Source: Excoecaria cochinchinensis
Lineage: Eukaryota; Streptophyta; Magnoliopsida; Malpighiales; Euphorbiaceae
Assembly (NCBI GenBank): GCA_947683425.1
Contig: CANTUQ010000004.1
Span: 8,656,001 to 8,720,000 of the forward strand
DNA: 64,000 nucleotides
Direction of reading: 5' to 3'
A program made the position numbers and the translations under genes. The notes below the pieces were generated by a model. That model made no database searches. It saw nothing but the letters and a program-made list of their open reading frames with translations, and had not been told where the DNA came from. Below are positions 1 through 11,408 of this stretch, one piece after another; position 1 is the first letter of the stretch; the number at the start of each line of letters is the position of its first letter.

Positions 1-1977
1 TCAGCGAGTCTTGATCGGTGCGAAGTTGGGCGCACTCCGCTAAAGCCTTGCCTTTCTCCTCATTGGCCTTGGTGCTCTCAGCGCCCAGAAGCTTGCACTC
101 AGCGCTCAGCCTAGCCGCCTCCACCTTGAACTTCTGGCATTGAGAACTATCGGCTGTCAGGCACGGAACTTCACCTTTCAGCGGATCGACCTCGCCTACC
201 TGAGTCTTTAGCTCCTAAGCATGCTGAGAGACCTCTTTCTTCAGGTCCGCTACCTTCGAGCAAAGGGCAGAAGCCTCTTTCTGAGCAGCAACATACCGAG
301 CTTCTGCCTCGCCCTTTGCCTTGGTAGCATCTTCTGACTTTGCCTTCAAGAAGCTTGCAATGCCATGCATGCATAGGCCCCTCTTGATCAGCTAGAAAAT
401 AGCAACAAAAACAATACATCAGCAAAAGAAGGCATCACCAATTTCCTGACAGCGTGACATGAGTTGGCAAAATCTCACCTCCAGGCTTTGCTGGTTGAAC
501 ATGCTACACTCTCGAGTGAGCAAGCTAGGATCTCCCATGTCCTTGCAGTCATTTTCCTGAAGGATACCCCGATAGATGTAGCTGGCCACCCCCTTGCTAC
601 CAATTGACCAGTCACTGCCGAAGTTCTCCCTTAGCACATCCTTCAGGGGCACAGTTCGCCTCTTAGGGGCTCCCCCTGCAGCTCGCCAGGCTGACTCGCC
701 TTGCATAGGCGCCTTGCCTCTTGTTGCAACTCGAGCATCCGAGGCAGCCACCAACTCCGCAGCTTTCTTTTGAGCGACCTCCCTCAAAAGCTGAATGTTA
801 GGAGGAATGACGCCTGGTTGTTCTTCATCGGAATCAGACTCCTCCCTCAATAGTAGCCGTCGAGATGGACGCCGATCCTCACCATCAGATTGGGGGGCCG
901 CGGGACCTAAGATGATCAAAGTGGGATGAGGGGCGGTGACGGCAGCTACAATTGGGGCAGCGGTGGAAGGAGCACCCACTGGACCCCTTGAGGCATGAAC
1001 TTCTGACGAAGCTAAGATCCTCCTCTTCTTTGTTTCCTTCTTCTCCCTTGCAGCCCGATCGGCCTCTCTCTTTTCCTTCACCCGGTCAGAAAGCTGCTTC
1101 CCCAGATCGTCTCCTCCAGCTATCGCAGCTGCATCACAGAGACAAACAAGATAAGTATCTTTTCCACTTGAATTAAAATTCAATGCACATGCAATGCATG
1201 ACTGCCAACTTATGTTGCTTCCCCCACTCCAATCTTAATGCTCATGTTCTACACTTTCACCAACTTCGGATCTAGAGGAACCAAACAATGTCCCCAGAAG
1301 ATAGCTGGACTTGTAGGGCTCTCCTCGCCTTGCCACACGTCCACCAACTTCTTGATATCGTCTTCGTACAAAGGCTGACCGGCGGCCTGATCTCTCAATA
1401 TGGTGGCCCCTCCCGATCGGGTGAGTGGCACCCCGAATCCACTAATCGTCCCCACCAAAAAGTACTTCTCCTTGTATCCTTTCATCGAGGAGGGGATGAT
1501 GAAGAGCTTCCTCTTCGGTCGGCTGGTGAAGAAGTACTCCGTGCCATCACTACGACCCGAGATGTAGAAGAAATGGGTGAAGAGATCCAAAGTCGGGGCC
1601 ACTCCCTCTATCTTGCACAGGATCTTGAAGCAGGCCACCGACCTCCACCCATTCGGATGAAGCTGGTTGGGGGAGATCCCATAGCCTCTCAGTACCGCCA
1701 CCTCGAATGCACAAAAGGGAAACCTCATCCCTGCATCCAAACTCCAAAGGTGGCAGATGAACCACTCATTTTGCTAGTGACCAAAAGGCCCCTCCGTCAT
1801 TGCCATGGATTCGAGGCAGGTCATTACGAATACATCCCTAGGGAGGCTCTATAAGGAAGGGTTTTCAGCCACTTCTCTAGTGCTCAATCTGGAACAATGC
1901 TCAGCCACCGGTCTATCCCTGTACTCCTCCATGAAACTCCTATCTATCAACCGAACACTGCTGGAAGCCATTTTCAT
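1..1977 (-). pseudogene. antisense accessory ORF of Tat element (putative gypsy-type transposase domain), decayed
   Basis: Reads leftward from ATG at 1977. Exon-like pieces: an N-terminal segment (MASSSVRLIDRSF, about 1971-1850); a block at 1740-1260 with FPFCAFEVAVLRGYGISPNQ, GWRSVACFKILCKIEGVAPT and SRPKRKLFIIPSSMKGYKEK, resembling the plant family called 'putative gypsy type transposase'; a charged low-complexity block (1128-479); and an Ala/Glu/Lys-rich likely coiled coil (391-1) that runs off the window. Probable introns are 1260-1129 (GTGAAAGT donor, pyrimidine-rich tract then TGCAG) and 478-392 (GTGAGATT donor, TTTTCTAG acceptor). Damage: an in-frame TAG at 1776-1774, another at 217-215 inside the coiled coil, and a frame change near 1840. 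Its function is unknown even in intact relatives. Confidence 0.7.
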
Positions 1978-2538
1978 CACAGTAACCCTAGTCTCTAATA
2001 GGGTGAAGCGAGTGGAATGCAAAGGTGCAATAGAAAGAATGAGAGGAAAATCAGAGGCGAGCAAGAAGGGATTACTTACTTGATTGAAGGTACTTTGGAA
2101 AATTTTAGGCAATAGAGAGCAAAAAACCACCAAAATGCAAAAGATGAAGGAAACAAGAAGAAATTTCAACAGAGTTTCTATAAGGATTGCAGAAAAGTGA
2201 GGAAAAAAATGCCCAGAAGTTAGCTTTTTATAGGTAAAAGCTTCTCGGAAATGCCAAATGTCTCAGCACAGGATGCCCGCCACGTGTCCTAAAAGCATCA
2301 TTATTGTACAAAGAACGAAGCGTCACCCTCAATGCACGCGCGGCATTAAATGAGACAACTGTCAAAACAGGCGTGTCTCTTCAAATGAGTGCCTTTTAAA
2401 ATTCAAAAATCTGGCCAACGGATGTCTCCAGATCGGATCACCTCGGAGTGAAACTCTAGCCGATTGGCACAACTAAAAGTAAACTCTCCCCGAGAGGAGC
2501 AACTCAAGGCAAATTTATGCCCGATCGAACACCCTTTT
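1978..2538. other. non-coding spacer between antisense ORF and polypurine tract
   Basis: No convincing coding potential. It carries the likely promoter and 5' leader of the antisense gene. A CACGTG-type motif lies near 2285. Nothing else is recognised. Confidence 0.5.
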
Positions 2539-2550
2539 GAGGGGGAGAAG
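2539..2550 (+). other. polypurine tract (plus-strand primer)
   Basis: GAGGGGGAGAAG lies directly against the TG of the LTR at 2551, as expected for second-strand priming of a plus-oriented element. This tract sets the orientation of the element opposite to its accessory gene. Confidence 0.8.
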
Positions 2551-3049
2551 TGATAACTACATAAATAACATTTGTAAAGAGGCCCATTCAGTCAGCCCAA
2601 TCCACCTGGCAGGGCCCAAAGCCCATCAGCAAAGAGCACAAAGCCTGAGCATTAAGGCAACGCCACGTCCAATCAGACTGATGTGACAACACGTCCAATC
2701 AGCCCACTGACACAAGGCAGTGCCACACCTTTCACCTGCTCCCCGTCCCTTCGCCGCTCACCTACTCTGATTGCCAGTTATCATTCCCCAGGCACCCAAG
2801 TGCACCTCTCCTATCTCCTATAAATAGCCCAACAAATAGTGGCACCAGGTATCAAATATCTAAGACTCTCTCTCTAAGTATTCTCTCTCTAGAAAGCTAC
2901 TAACTTAAGTTTCGAAGTGCTCACACCTAGTCCAACCGGACACTCTTTCTTGCAGGTCTCAATCTTCCGACCGACTCTTCTTCTATATTACTTGAAACTT
3001 CCGATCGGCTCCTTCTCTCTTCTAGATAAAGACATTCTTCATCTTATCA
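2551..3049 (+). repeat. 3' LTR, 499 bp
   Basis: Begins TGATAACTAC and ends CATCTTATCA. The terminal six bases are perfect inverted repeats (TGATAA/TTATCA). It contains a TATA box at 2819-2826 and starts immediately after a polypurine tract. The partner 5' LTR is outside the window. Confidence 0.8.
2819..2826 (+). promoter_or_regulatory. TATA box of the 499-bp LTR
   Basis: TATAAATA in the context CTATAAATAGCCC, about 230 bp before the LTR end. CT-rich repeats (2869-2890) follow at the expected start region. Confidence 0.65.
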
Positions 3050-3533
3050 GGTATCTTCATTATTATTATTTTTATTTTTTTTAAACCATCATTACCAACA
3101 TCACGCTTATTAATGTTTAATCTTATATTCACTTGACTAATTTATATTCTAATTCACAAACCCTTCCTTTACAATTATATTTCAGTATTTATATTTAAAT
3201 ATCCATAATTCTATGTTGCTCTTTTATTGTCATTATCTTTATTAATATCATTAATACTATTATTAACATTAATAAGATTATGATTACCCTTACCATAACA
3301 AATTTTATTATTATTTTTTATTCTTAACATCCACACCCGCCCCCCACCTTTTTTTTCTTTTGTTCAATTGAGGGTTATAGCCTTGTTTCTTCACACTCAC
3401 ACGTGTAATTCATTATGCATGCCTCTGTGTACTTCTTTTCCATGCAACCTTTCCATTTTCTTTCATTTGCTCATTCTATTATGCTTATACTGAAGTATCA
3501 GGTGTTGCTTCCTCAGTAACACATTTTAATTCT

Positions 3534-3535
3534 AC

Positions 3536-3560
<25 letters not shown>
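3534..3560. repeat. (AT)n microsatellite
   Basis: An uninterrupted alternating AT run in P copy A. A second shorter run lies near 3793-3813. Confidence 0.9.
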
Positions 3561-3566
<6 letters not shown>

Positions 3567-4374
3567 CATGTATGCACATGCACTACATTATTCTTTATTA
3601 GCATACTTACATATTATAATTCTTTATTAGTTACTAGCCTGTGCTAAATTTATGTAACCCTGAATGCATATTTTGTAATCTTGTTGCTTTTAATTCCTTA
3701 TGAAATCTAATAATCTTAATTTGCATTTCTATCAATTAAGTAATCACGTCCATACGTTTTGCCTAAATGCCTTTCTTAGCCCATATATCTTTATATATAT
3801 ATATATATATATAACTTGCATAATCTATAAACTGCATCATCATTTTCGGTTTACTCAACCTGTTACTTTTATTTTTTTTTTTACCAATCTCACTAATATT
3901 ATTATTATCATTAGCTTTATTTACATTTTTATTTCATTCATTATTTACTACACTTATTTAATTTCTCTAATTCACTTAATTACCATATATTTATTCTAAT
4001 TACCTTTTTTTACTCCTTCTTTTAACTCTAATAAAATCAATTTACAATTTAATCCCTACAATTTCAATAGTATATGGTTTTGCCCTTTAATGACCATTAA
4101 TTACCATTCTACCATTGCTTAATTATTTTCCATTCCTATTTTATTAGTCTTTATATAAAATGTTCATTCAGTCCCTAATTTTTAATTTTTTTTTTTTTAC
4201 TTACAATACCATTTACTCACTTATTTCTTCATATTTACCCCTTTTATCTTAACATTTTGCGTAATTACCATTTTACCCTACACACTTTTAAATCCTTACA
4301 ATTAAATCATTTTTCACTCCATTTTCTCGCATTAATTATTTTTTTACTCATTTTAATCTATTTTCCTTATTTAC

Positions 4375-4640
4375 CCCTAGTATAAATCCCATAAAAATTT
4401 TCGAACCGGATACACGAGACGTGGACTCTACAGATCCACTACATTTTAGAGTGATCCAAAAAGACCACCCATACATTCCATTTCATTTCATTTACATTTC
4501 AACATTTTAACATTCCAACATTTTAGTGGACCGTCATTGGCCTACTTAAGCGAATCATCATGACTCGTACCGCGGTGTGAAATTCATATGGCTAGCCAAC
4601 TATATCCTAAGCTAGATTTAGCCACTGGACCACTACTAAG
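4375..4640. other. conserved block of family P with hairpins
   Basis: Clearly more similar to 33657-33920 than its surroundings. It includes GACTCGTACCGCGGTGTGAAAT and two imperfect hairpins near 4526-4575 whose stems differ from those of the other copy but whose first loop (GTCATT) is nearly the same. See 33803-33855. Confidence 0.6.
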
Positions 4641-5010
4641 GGAAAAAACATTATTGATTACATTCATTAATTCATTGCATTATTGATTCACATATTTTCT
4701 ATATCATGTTTTATTTCTTTTATTTTTTTAAATTATTTTTCTATGGATTTTATTCTCATGTTATTAATTATTCATTTTTTTTTAACTTGCCTATTCTATT
4801 AATTTACTTTAACTTATTAATTCCAAACTAATCACTTTAAACACAATCTATTACTAACTATTAATGCATTCAATTTAACTTCTTAAATTTCCAATAAGCT
4901 AGTACACTCTTTGTGCTACCAATTATTTATTATTATTTATTTTATTTTTTTATACACCATTATTTCTCTTTAAATAAATATATTCTAAATTTCATTCACT
5001 TTAAACATAA

Positions 5011-5430
5011 TGATAGGAAAATAAAAGTAGAAATTAATCGAGGTAACAATAAAAGGATCGATACTTACTTGTTGTAGCCCTGAAATCTCGTTGCGAAAGC
5101 GATACAAGGATCTCCTTTTATTTGGTCACCGGTCTTGCTATTACCCACTCGGGATAAGAGCAGCTAGATCACAATCTAAGAGCCCCTATAAGATTAACAC
5201 AATAAATCGTGACTGGGGACGAGCAGCCTTGCGGCGTATATGTTTTCTCGTTACGAAATAATGAGGATCTCACCTCTATTTATAAAGATCCTAAAGGCTA
5301 GAGACTTATCCCTAGTCTAACTCAAAATCCTTCCTGAGATAGGATTTGGTAAACTTTATCAGATTAAATAACTCAATTAAATCTGGATTGGAACTCAATC
5401 CATTAAAGAGTCATGGGCGCAACTCTATCA
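5011..5430 (-). repeat. copia 3' LTR (420 bp)
   Basis: Matches 15817-16241 over its length with scattered substitutions and a small deletion near 5419 relative to the other copy. Its ends TGATAG and CTATCA are inverted repeats. Confidence 0.92.
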
Positions 5431-5440
5431 TCTCCCACTC
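5431..5440 (-). other. copia polypurine tract
   Basis: Read on the minus strand this is GAGTGGGAGA directly against the 3' LTR, the usual form in plant copia elements. Confidence 0.75.
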
Positions 5441-6066
5441 GCACATGACGAAAAACATTCCATTTATAATCTTCAGTTATACAGGCTAATAGATTGTGTG
5501 ACCAACATACCTCGAGAGCACTATAGCTATACACCTGTTAGGGATATATAGCTTCTCGAAAAAGGCGATCCTTTTATTTCACGTATGCCTAACCCTAAAC
5601 GACCTTCTCACAATCACTGTTTTAACTCATGATCTCATTAAACATCATTCGTGTTCATTATTATGTTTCTACTTATAGAAACGATAATAGACATGTCGGT
5701 GAACCACAAATTCTTATGAATGTGATCCAAAGGTTATCTTCCCCTCTTACTATATGCCATCCATCATAATTTAACTTGTTTTTCTAGTTAGATTCCGCCA
5801 GGCTAAAATTTTTCTCCAGACCTTTTGGAAACTAACCAAGCTAGCCACATTAAACCATAGTTCAGGGATAAGTTAAGGGTTCTAAGGGTAGAAATATAAA
5901 TAGGGTCTCACAATAGGGAAAGTTGAGATCAATAGTATTTAAATTCCCATCCCTTTGGTCACTTAAGCGCACACGGTATAAAACATGTGTTATGGTGCTC
6001 TTTCCTTCCCTTAAAGGAGCGCATGTCTCACATTTTAAATAATATGTATAAAAAAAACACCATACA
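5441..6066 (-). other. copia 3' non-coding region, left part
   Basis: Between the polypurine tract and the solo LTR insertion. No coding potential is visible. It continues at 9164-9640 on the other side of the insertion. Confidence 0.6.
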
Positions 6067-7814
6067 TGTCACACCCCAAAATGGCCCATGAAGAATTACA
6101 GAGTTTTGGTTCGAAAAAGGTAAGTTTATGTGCGAGAGTTCTGTCGCGAGAGCGACAAGTGTCACGGGCGCAACAGAGCTCTCCAGCGATTTTTGAATTT
6201 CAGCTGGTTGGTGAGGGCGTGAGCGTTCTGTCGCGAGCGCGACAGAACCCCCTCGCGAGATGTGTGCATAAGTGGGTGTTAAGAGACCTTGAGATGTGTA
6301 TTGGACAAACGGTGTCATAGGAGAGTGACAAGTGGCATCGTAGAAGAGTGACAAGTGGCGGCATAAGAGTTTGACAAGTGGCATTGCAGGAGTGTGCCAA
6401 GTGTCATTGTAGGGAAGAGATACTTGGCTTGGCTTAGTTTGGCTTGGCTTGGCTTGGCTTAAGATAGGGATGAATTAAATAAGATGGTTGGCATTTATTT
6501 GGTTTGGTGAGCATTATGTGAGAAGGTTTGGATTTAGTTGACCGGCCACTTTCCCTACTCCCATTTCAATTTCTTCATTTGGCTTGTTAATTCCCCTTTT
6601 TGTTTTCTTTGCTCTTAGTTGTCGTGCTCCACTTTCCTTTCTTTTCTTCTATTTTCCATTTGCTCCTAAAGAGACGCATTTAGGTTGGGATTAAGAGAGT
6701 AGATTTTTGAGAAGAGGTAAGTAGTACTATTATTTAGTCTTCTTCTACTACTTGGTTTCTATTTTGATTTAAAGTAAAAAGAAGAGTAACCCCAAGTGTT
6801 TTGTGTGTGGTTTTGGTGCAAGTTGAAGGCAAGAGAGTCGATAAAGGAAAAGAGAAGATCGGAACGAGTAGAGAACTATGATCGAGTTCCTAGAGGTAGG
6901 GATCGAGTGTAACTGTGTTAACTTTGCATGTGTTTATATGAGAAATGATTGAACAAAGACATGTAAAAATAAAGAGATGATTGATGAGCTTTAATTAGCT
7001 CAAGATGTTCATTTTGATTGCTTACAGTGCTCATGACATGTGTATATATGTTTATAAGTATGTAACTTGATCATTTGAGTGTTTGTGTTGATGATAGAGC
7101 TTGATTTTGAGAAATTCTGCTTATTTGTCATCAGACCTCTGTGTATTGTATTTGTGATAAGTAGAGCTATAGGACTCCAATTGGGTTGATTCCAATTGCA
7201 TATGAAATATAAGATCCGTATCTAAAACTGTCTAAGAGGGTACTTAATCTAATTCTGGCCCTAAGTATCCCAAAAAGTAATTAAAACGTAGGTGACCCTG
7301 TTCTTGCGGGTTCACTAGAATAGTATATGTTGTTTAGATAATATCTTTTGTTATATATGTCCAAACGACCTAAAACTTGTCCCATTTTAAAGTTAACATC
7401 CTATAGAACAATTGTTAAGAAGAAAGTTTTTCCAAATAAAGACGTTTAGAGGTCCATTTAGATGATACAAGTTTAAGGTAAAAAGCAGTCTTGTGAGGCA
7501 CCAAAGCGGAGCCTCTGTCGCGACAGAACAACTCATTTTAGGCTTTTTCGTCTTCTTTTTGAGCTCCTAGTTGCCACGGGTCAACCCCTTACCCTTCCCC
7601 TTAGCTTATTATGCATGTTTAGGGTTAGCAAATGACTATAAAGTAGTTATCAACGGGGAAATGCATATGAGTATGAGTAAATTGGTAATTTAACTAATAA
7701 AGTAACAATGTATAGTTGTAGGAAGTACAATAATTGACATGATAAATATGTATGAATTTAGGAATTGTTATATAATGCATTTGGTATCGAGTATAGAGCC
7801 TTTTTGTAATCTAT

Positions 7815-7905
7815 CTTCTATCGCGAGCGCGACCTCTTGTCGCGATCGCGACAATGAACTTGGCTTCTGTCGCGAGCGCGACTTCTTATCACGATCGCGA
7901 CAGTG
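7815..7905 (+). promoter_or_regulatory. GC palindrome array of the solo LTR
   Basis: Four copies of a TCGCG-NN-CGCGA type inverted repeat occur in 90 bp, in otherwise AT-rich DNA, about 310-400 bp upstream of the TATA box at 8215. Two are GTCGCGAGCGCGAC-like and two are GTCGCGATCGCGAC-like. Binding-site function is inferred. Confidence 0.55.
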
Positions 7906-8204
7906 AACCTCTTCACATCCTGTTTTATTTGTTTTGAAGAGAGTGTCTTCTTCTGTCTTGCTTTGCATGATTTATATGTTTATGTAATAAGTTGAACACA
8001 TGTATATGATGATGTTATATAAGAGTGAATGCATGGAATTTAAATGTTACATGCCTTTTAGTTGTTGAATATGATTATTAAAGATTGTACATCAATTAAA
8101 TGTCTCTGAATTTGATAAATGCACTTGAATTTTAGTTGATGAGTTGATGTCCGTGTATAGTGTGTGAGTCGGTATTGAGCCTGATTACCGTTATAGTGGA
8201 CAGA

Positions 8205-8220
8205 TAAGCATGCTTATAAA
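8205..8220 (+). promoter_or_regulatory. GCATGC palindrome and TATA box of family Q LTR
   Basis: The palindrome TAAGCATGCTTA overlaps TATAAA (8215-8220). The same unit with changed arms (TAGGCATGCCTA) sits at 41132-41143, 21576-21587, 26828-26839 and 44458-44469, so it marks the core promoter of this LTR group. Confidence 0.65.
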
Positions 8221-8740
8221 GGGATTATCGAGTGCAGCTGCCAATGTTCCGCCCCGTTTGGGCGAAGCGGGTCGACCTCTGAGAATGGTCATTAATAGAG
8301 ATATATGAAAAAGTTTTGTGACTTCGGTCTATCGAAAATGTTTTTTTATAGAGCGTCCCGTATCCACCATGAGAGGAACTCAGGCTTGTTTTGTTAAATG
8401 TTGTGCAGTGAACTTTCGAATAAAGCTATAGTACATGAAAGTAATGTTTAAGTACATTACAGTTCTGTATACAAGTACATGATTACATGAGTGTATTGAC
8501 ATGAATGTGGTTACATGATAATGTATATTTGAATAAACGAAATGTACAAGTTGTAGTGTATATGAACAAGTAAAAGAGTAGATGTTATATGCATGTGAAC
8601 TCATAGTATTTGATAATTGAACATGAAACCTATACAAGTATCAGAGCTATATGCATGAACTACTTGATATTTGTTATATGACATATGTGTGAGCTATTTG
8701 TGACTTCGTAAAGAAGTCCTTTGCATTGTTTTCATCCCCA

Positions 8741-8778
8741 CTAAGCGTTATCGCTTAGCACGGATGTTTATTTCCGTG
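8741..8778 (+). other. conserved LTR double hairpin
   Basis: Hairpin 1 is CTAAGCG (8741-8747), loop TTAT, CGCTTAG (8752-8758). Hairpin 2 is CACGGA (8759-8764) with TCCGTG (8773-8778). The same pair, with covarying arms, occurs in every related LTR here, 340-480 bp before the LTR 3' end. Confidence 0.75.
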
Positions 8779-9639
8779 TAGGTATACATGTTCGGATCAG
8801 TGAGCGGACATCTGCGGGTCAAGGCCACTAGGAGTTTTGTCATATCTTTTTACAAGTTAGAGATAGAGTTTTTACATTTTGAGTAACATCATTAAATAAT
8901 ATAAGTAGAAAAATCACAAAGTAAAGGTACATGTAAATGTATATGTAAAGCTAAATAGAAACAGAGTGTAATATGAACATGTATAAAGAGAAAGAAGTAC
9001 ATATGTATAGTTGATATGAAATGCATGTTGGGCCCTAGTGTAGTATTTAATTACTTTTAAATGGATGTGTTTATGCTATCGCTTCCGCTAATGCATGTAC
9101 ATGTATACGTAAGTGTCCGCGTAGCGCCCCGATATTCCTTACCGGGGGTATGGGGGTGTTACAATACAGAAGCGTAAGGTTGCGATGGACCGAAGCACCC
9201 AACTTTAGTTTGCTTATTTAAGAACTACTTCTGCCTTTTAAGATAGAACATGGTACTTACATATAACTAACCATCGGACTCCACACGATCCTTATTTTGG
9301 ATCTCAATCCAAATCATACAACCTCATGTATGACTTTATCTCGCGCCTTAACAAGACATATCTTGTAATTTCTACAAGACGGCACTTTTATTTTGAACAG
9401 GTTCTCGAGCATACTCATTTGTTCAAAAATCGCCTCATCTTAGTTTTTGCCAACTCATTGACAAAACTAAGGTAAACACCCTTGTGAGTGGACTACTTCT
9501 CTGTCTGACATGCTCTAACACAAACAAATAACAGTAAGTGTTCACACATTAAACATTTACACTCATATATTGCCAACAATGAACTTTATTATTATTCACA
9601 AATAATAATGTTAAGGGATTACAATAAAGTTAGTACACA

Positions 9640-11300
9640 TCAAATTCTATGCAAACCCCGAAATCTAACGTGCCTCTCAAACACATCTTTAGTTACAGGT
9701 TTAGGCAACAGATCTGCAGTCATATCATGCGTAGATATGTACTGTAAGTTCACATCTCCCCGTGCAACTACATCTCTTATATAATGATACTTAATGTCGA
9801 TATGCTTAGTCCTACTATGAAATTTTGGATCTTTTGTGTAAGCTATCGACGATTGACCATCACTATAGACTGTCACTCGTTCCTCTAAGGCAGTTACTCT
9901 TAAATGGTCCATTAACTGTTTCAGCCAAATCGCCTCTTGTACCGTAGTTGCGGAAGCTACAAATTCAACTTCCATTGTTGATAAGGCTACACATGTTTAT
10001 TTCTTACTACTCCATGAGATGGCACCCTTGCCAAGCAAGAATGTGAAACCTGAAGTGGTTTTCCTCTTGTCCACATCTCTAGCCCAATCAGCATCAGTGT
10101 ATCCTCTCAATTGCAGATCCTTGCCTTGATAACAGAGAGAATAATCTGTTGTACCTTTGAGATATCTAAGTATCCTCTTAATTGCTTTCCAATGTGCTTC
10201 GCCTGGGTTAGATTGATATCTACTTACCATGCTCACTGCATAGCAAATATCAGGTCTCATACACAACATTGCATACATAAGACTACCCACGGAACTGGTA
10301 TAAGGAACATTCCTCATACGTTCCACTTCGTCTGGCATCTTAGGACACATGTCTTTGCTAAGAAACTGATTCTTGGCAATGGGCAGTATATGGGTTTGCA
10401 ATTCTTCATATTGAATCGTTCAAGGACTTTGTTGATATATGTCTCTTGTGAAAGGGACAATAACCTTCTCGAACGGTCTCTTGAAATCTTAACTCCAAGA
10501 ATGAAGTCTGCATTAGCCATATCTTTCATTTTAAAGTTGGACGATAACCAATCTTTGATTTGATTTACGTACTCTTTGTCATTTTCAGCTATTAGTATGT
10601 CGTCTACATACAATGTTAAAATGACAAAATTATTTTCAGAGCTTTTATTATATACGCAATGGTCTTCATCAATCATGTTGAACCCATTCAACATGATTGT
10701 TTCATGAAATCTCAAATACCACTGTCGCGAAAACTGTTTAAGTCCATAGATTGATCTTTTTAATCGGCAAACCTTATGTTTGCTGCCTTTTTCGATAAAA
10801 CCTACAGGTTGTTCCGTGTAGATTTCTTCATTCAGTTCTCCATTGAGAAAATCAGTCTTTACATCCATTTGATGTAGCTCTACATCTAAACTTGCCACTA
10901 TGGCAAGAATTAACCTTATAGACATAAATCTCACAACAGGGGAGAAAGTCTCCTCATAGTCAATCCCTTCCTGCTGTGTAAACCCCTTAGCGACTAGCCG
11001 AGCTTTATATTTTTCAATACTTCCATCAGCTTTTTGCTTCACCTTGAGAATCAATTTATTCCCAATCAGTTTGCATCCTTCGGGTAGATCAACCAGTTCC
11101 CAAACACGGTTTGATCTCATAGAAGCCATTTCTTCTTCTATTGCATTGATCCATTTTTCTTTAGCTGGGCTTGAGAAGGCCTGTTTGATATTTTTAGGCT
11201 CTTCCTCGTCTTATGGGGTAATCAAAAGGGCTTCGTTCAAGCCTTCGATCTCAAATCATCGGCGAAGAATACTTATCCTTTTAGATTTACACAGTTCTGA
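9640..11300 (-). pseudogene. copia reverse transcriptase and RNase H, decayed
   Basis: Read leftward: an RT palm with NKLILKVKQKADGSIEKYKA, DVKTDFLNGELNEEIY and the catalytic LYVDDILIA (near 10600), then a C-terminal RT segment RPDICYAVSMVSRYQSNPG, then RNase H with YTDADWA, MEVEFVASATTVQEAIWLK, YSDGQSSIAY and FHSRTKHIDIKYHYIRD. Breaks include a frame change between 10400 and 10314 and a TAA between SWSSKK and TCVALSTMEVEF (about 9995), where intact relatives have a sense codon. The enzyme would copy element RNA in cytoplasmic particles, but this copy cannot. Confidence 0.9.
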
Positions 11301-11408
11301 ATCTTGATAAACATGTCTCATATATTCATCGTAATTCGGAATACTCCCACTGGTGCCATGCTCCATACTCCTACTGGAGTTAGGAATGCTCCCACTCAAA
11401 TCAGGGTC

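Larger units (their letters stand above)
1..3049 (+). mobile_element. 3' portion of a Tat-type Ty3/gypsy LTR retrotransposon
   Basis: The right end of a plus-strand element whose 5' part lies outside the window. Seen in order: an antisense accessory gene (1-1977), about 560 bp of non-coding DNA, a purine tract ending at 2550, and an LTR with TGATAA...TTATCA ends. Antisense extra ORFs between pol and the 3' LTR are a known trait of Tat-lineage plant gypsy elements (Grande and Retand types), so the lineage is inferred from layout. No gag-pol is visible here. The LTR ends at 3049 and is followed by ggtat, the expected target duplication, but the left copy is outside the window. The host is family P copy A, whose left part is missing here. 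Confidence 0.75.
6067..9163 (+). mobile_element. solo LTR (3.1 kb), gypsy-type family Q
   Basis: Starts TGTCACACCCC and ends GGGGGTGTTACA, flanked by the direct repeat ataca (6062-6066 and 9164-9168). It has no internal coding. Plus orientation follows from the palindrome plus TATA unit (TAAGCATGCTTA at 8205-8216, TATAAA at 8215-8220) and the terminal double hairpin near the right end. It contains GC palindromes of the GTCGCG-NN-CGCGAC type at 6225-6245, 7516-7527 and 7820-7905, upstream of the TATA region. A (TTGGC)n stretch lies at 6424-6461. Confidence 0.88.
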
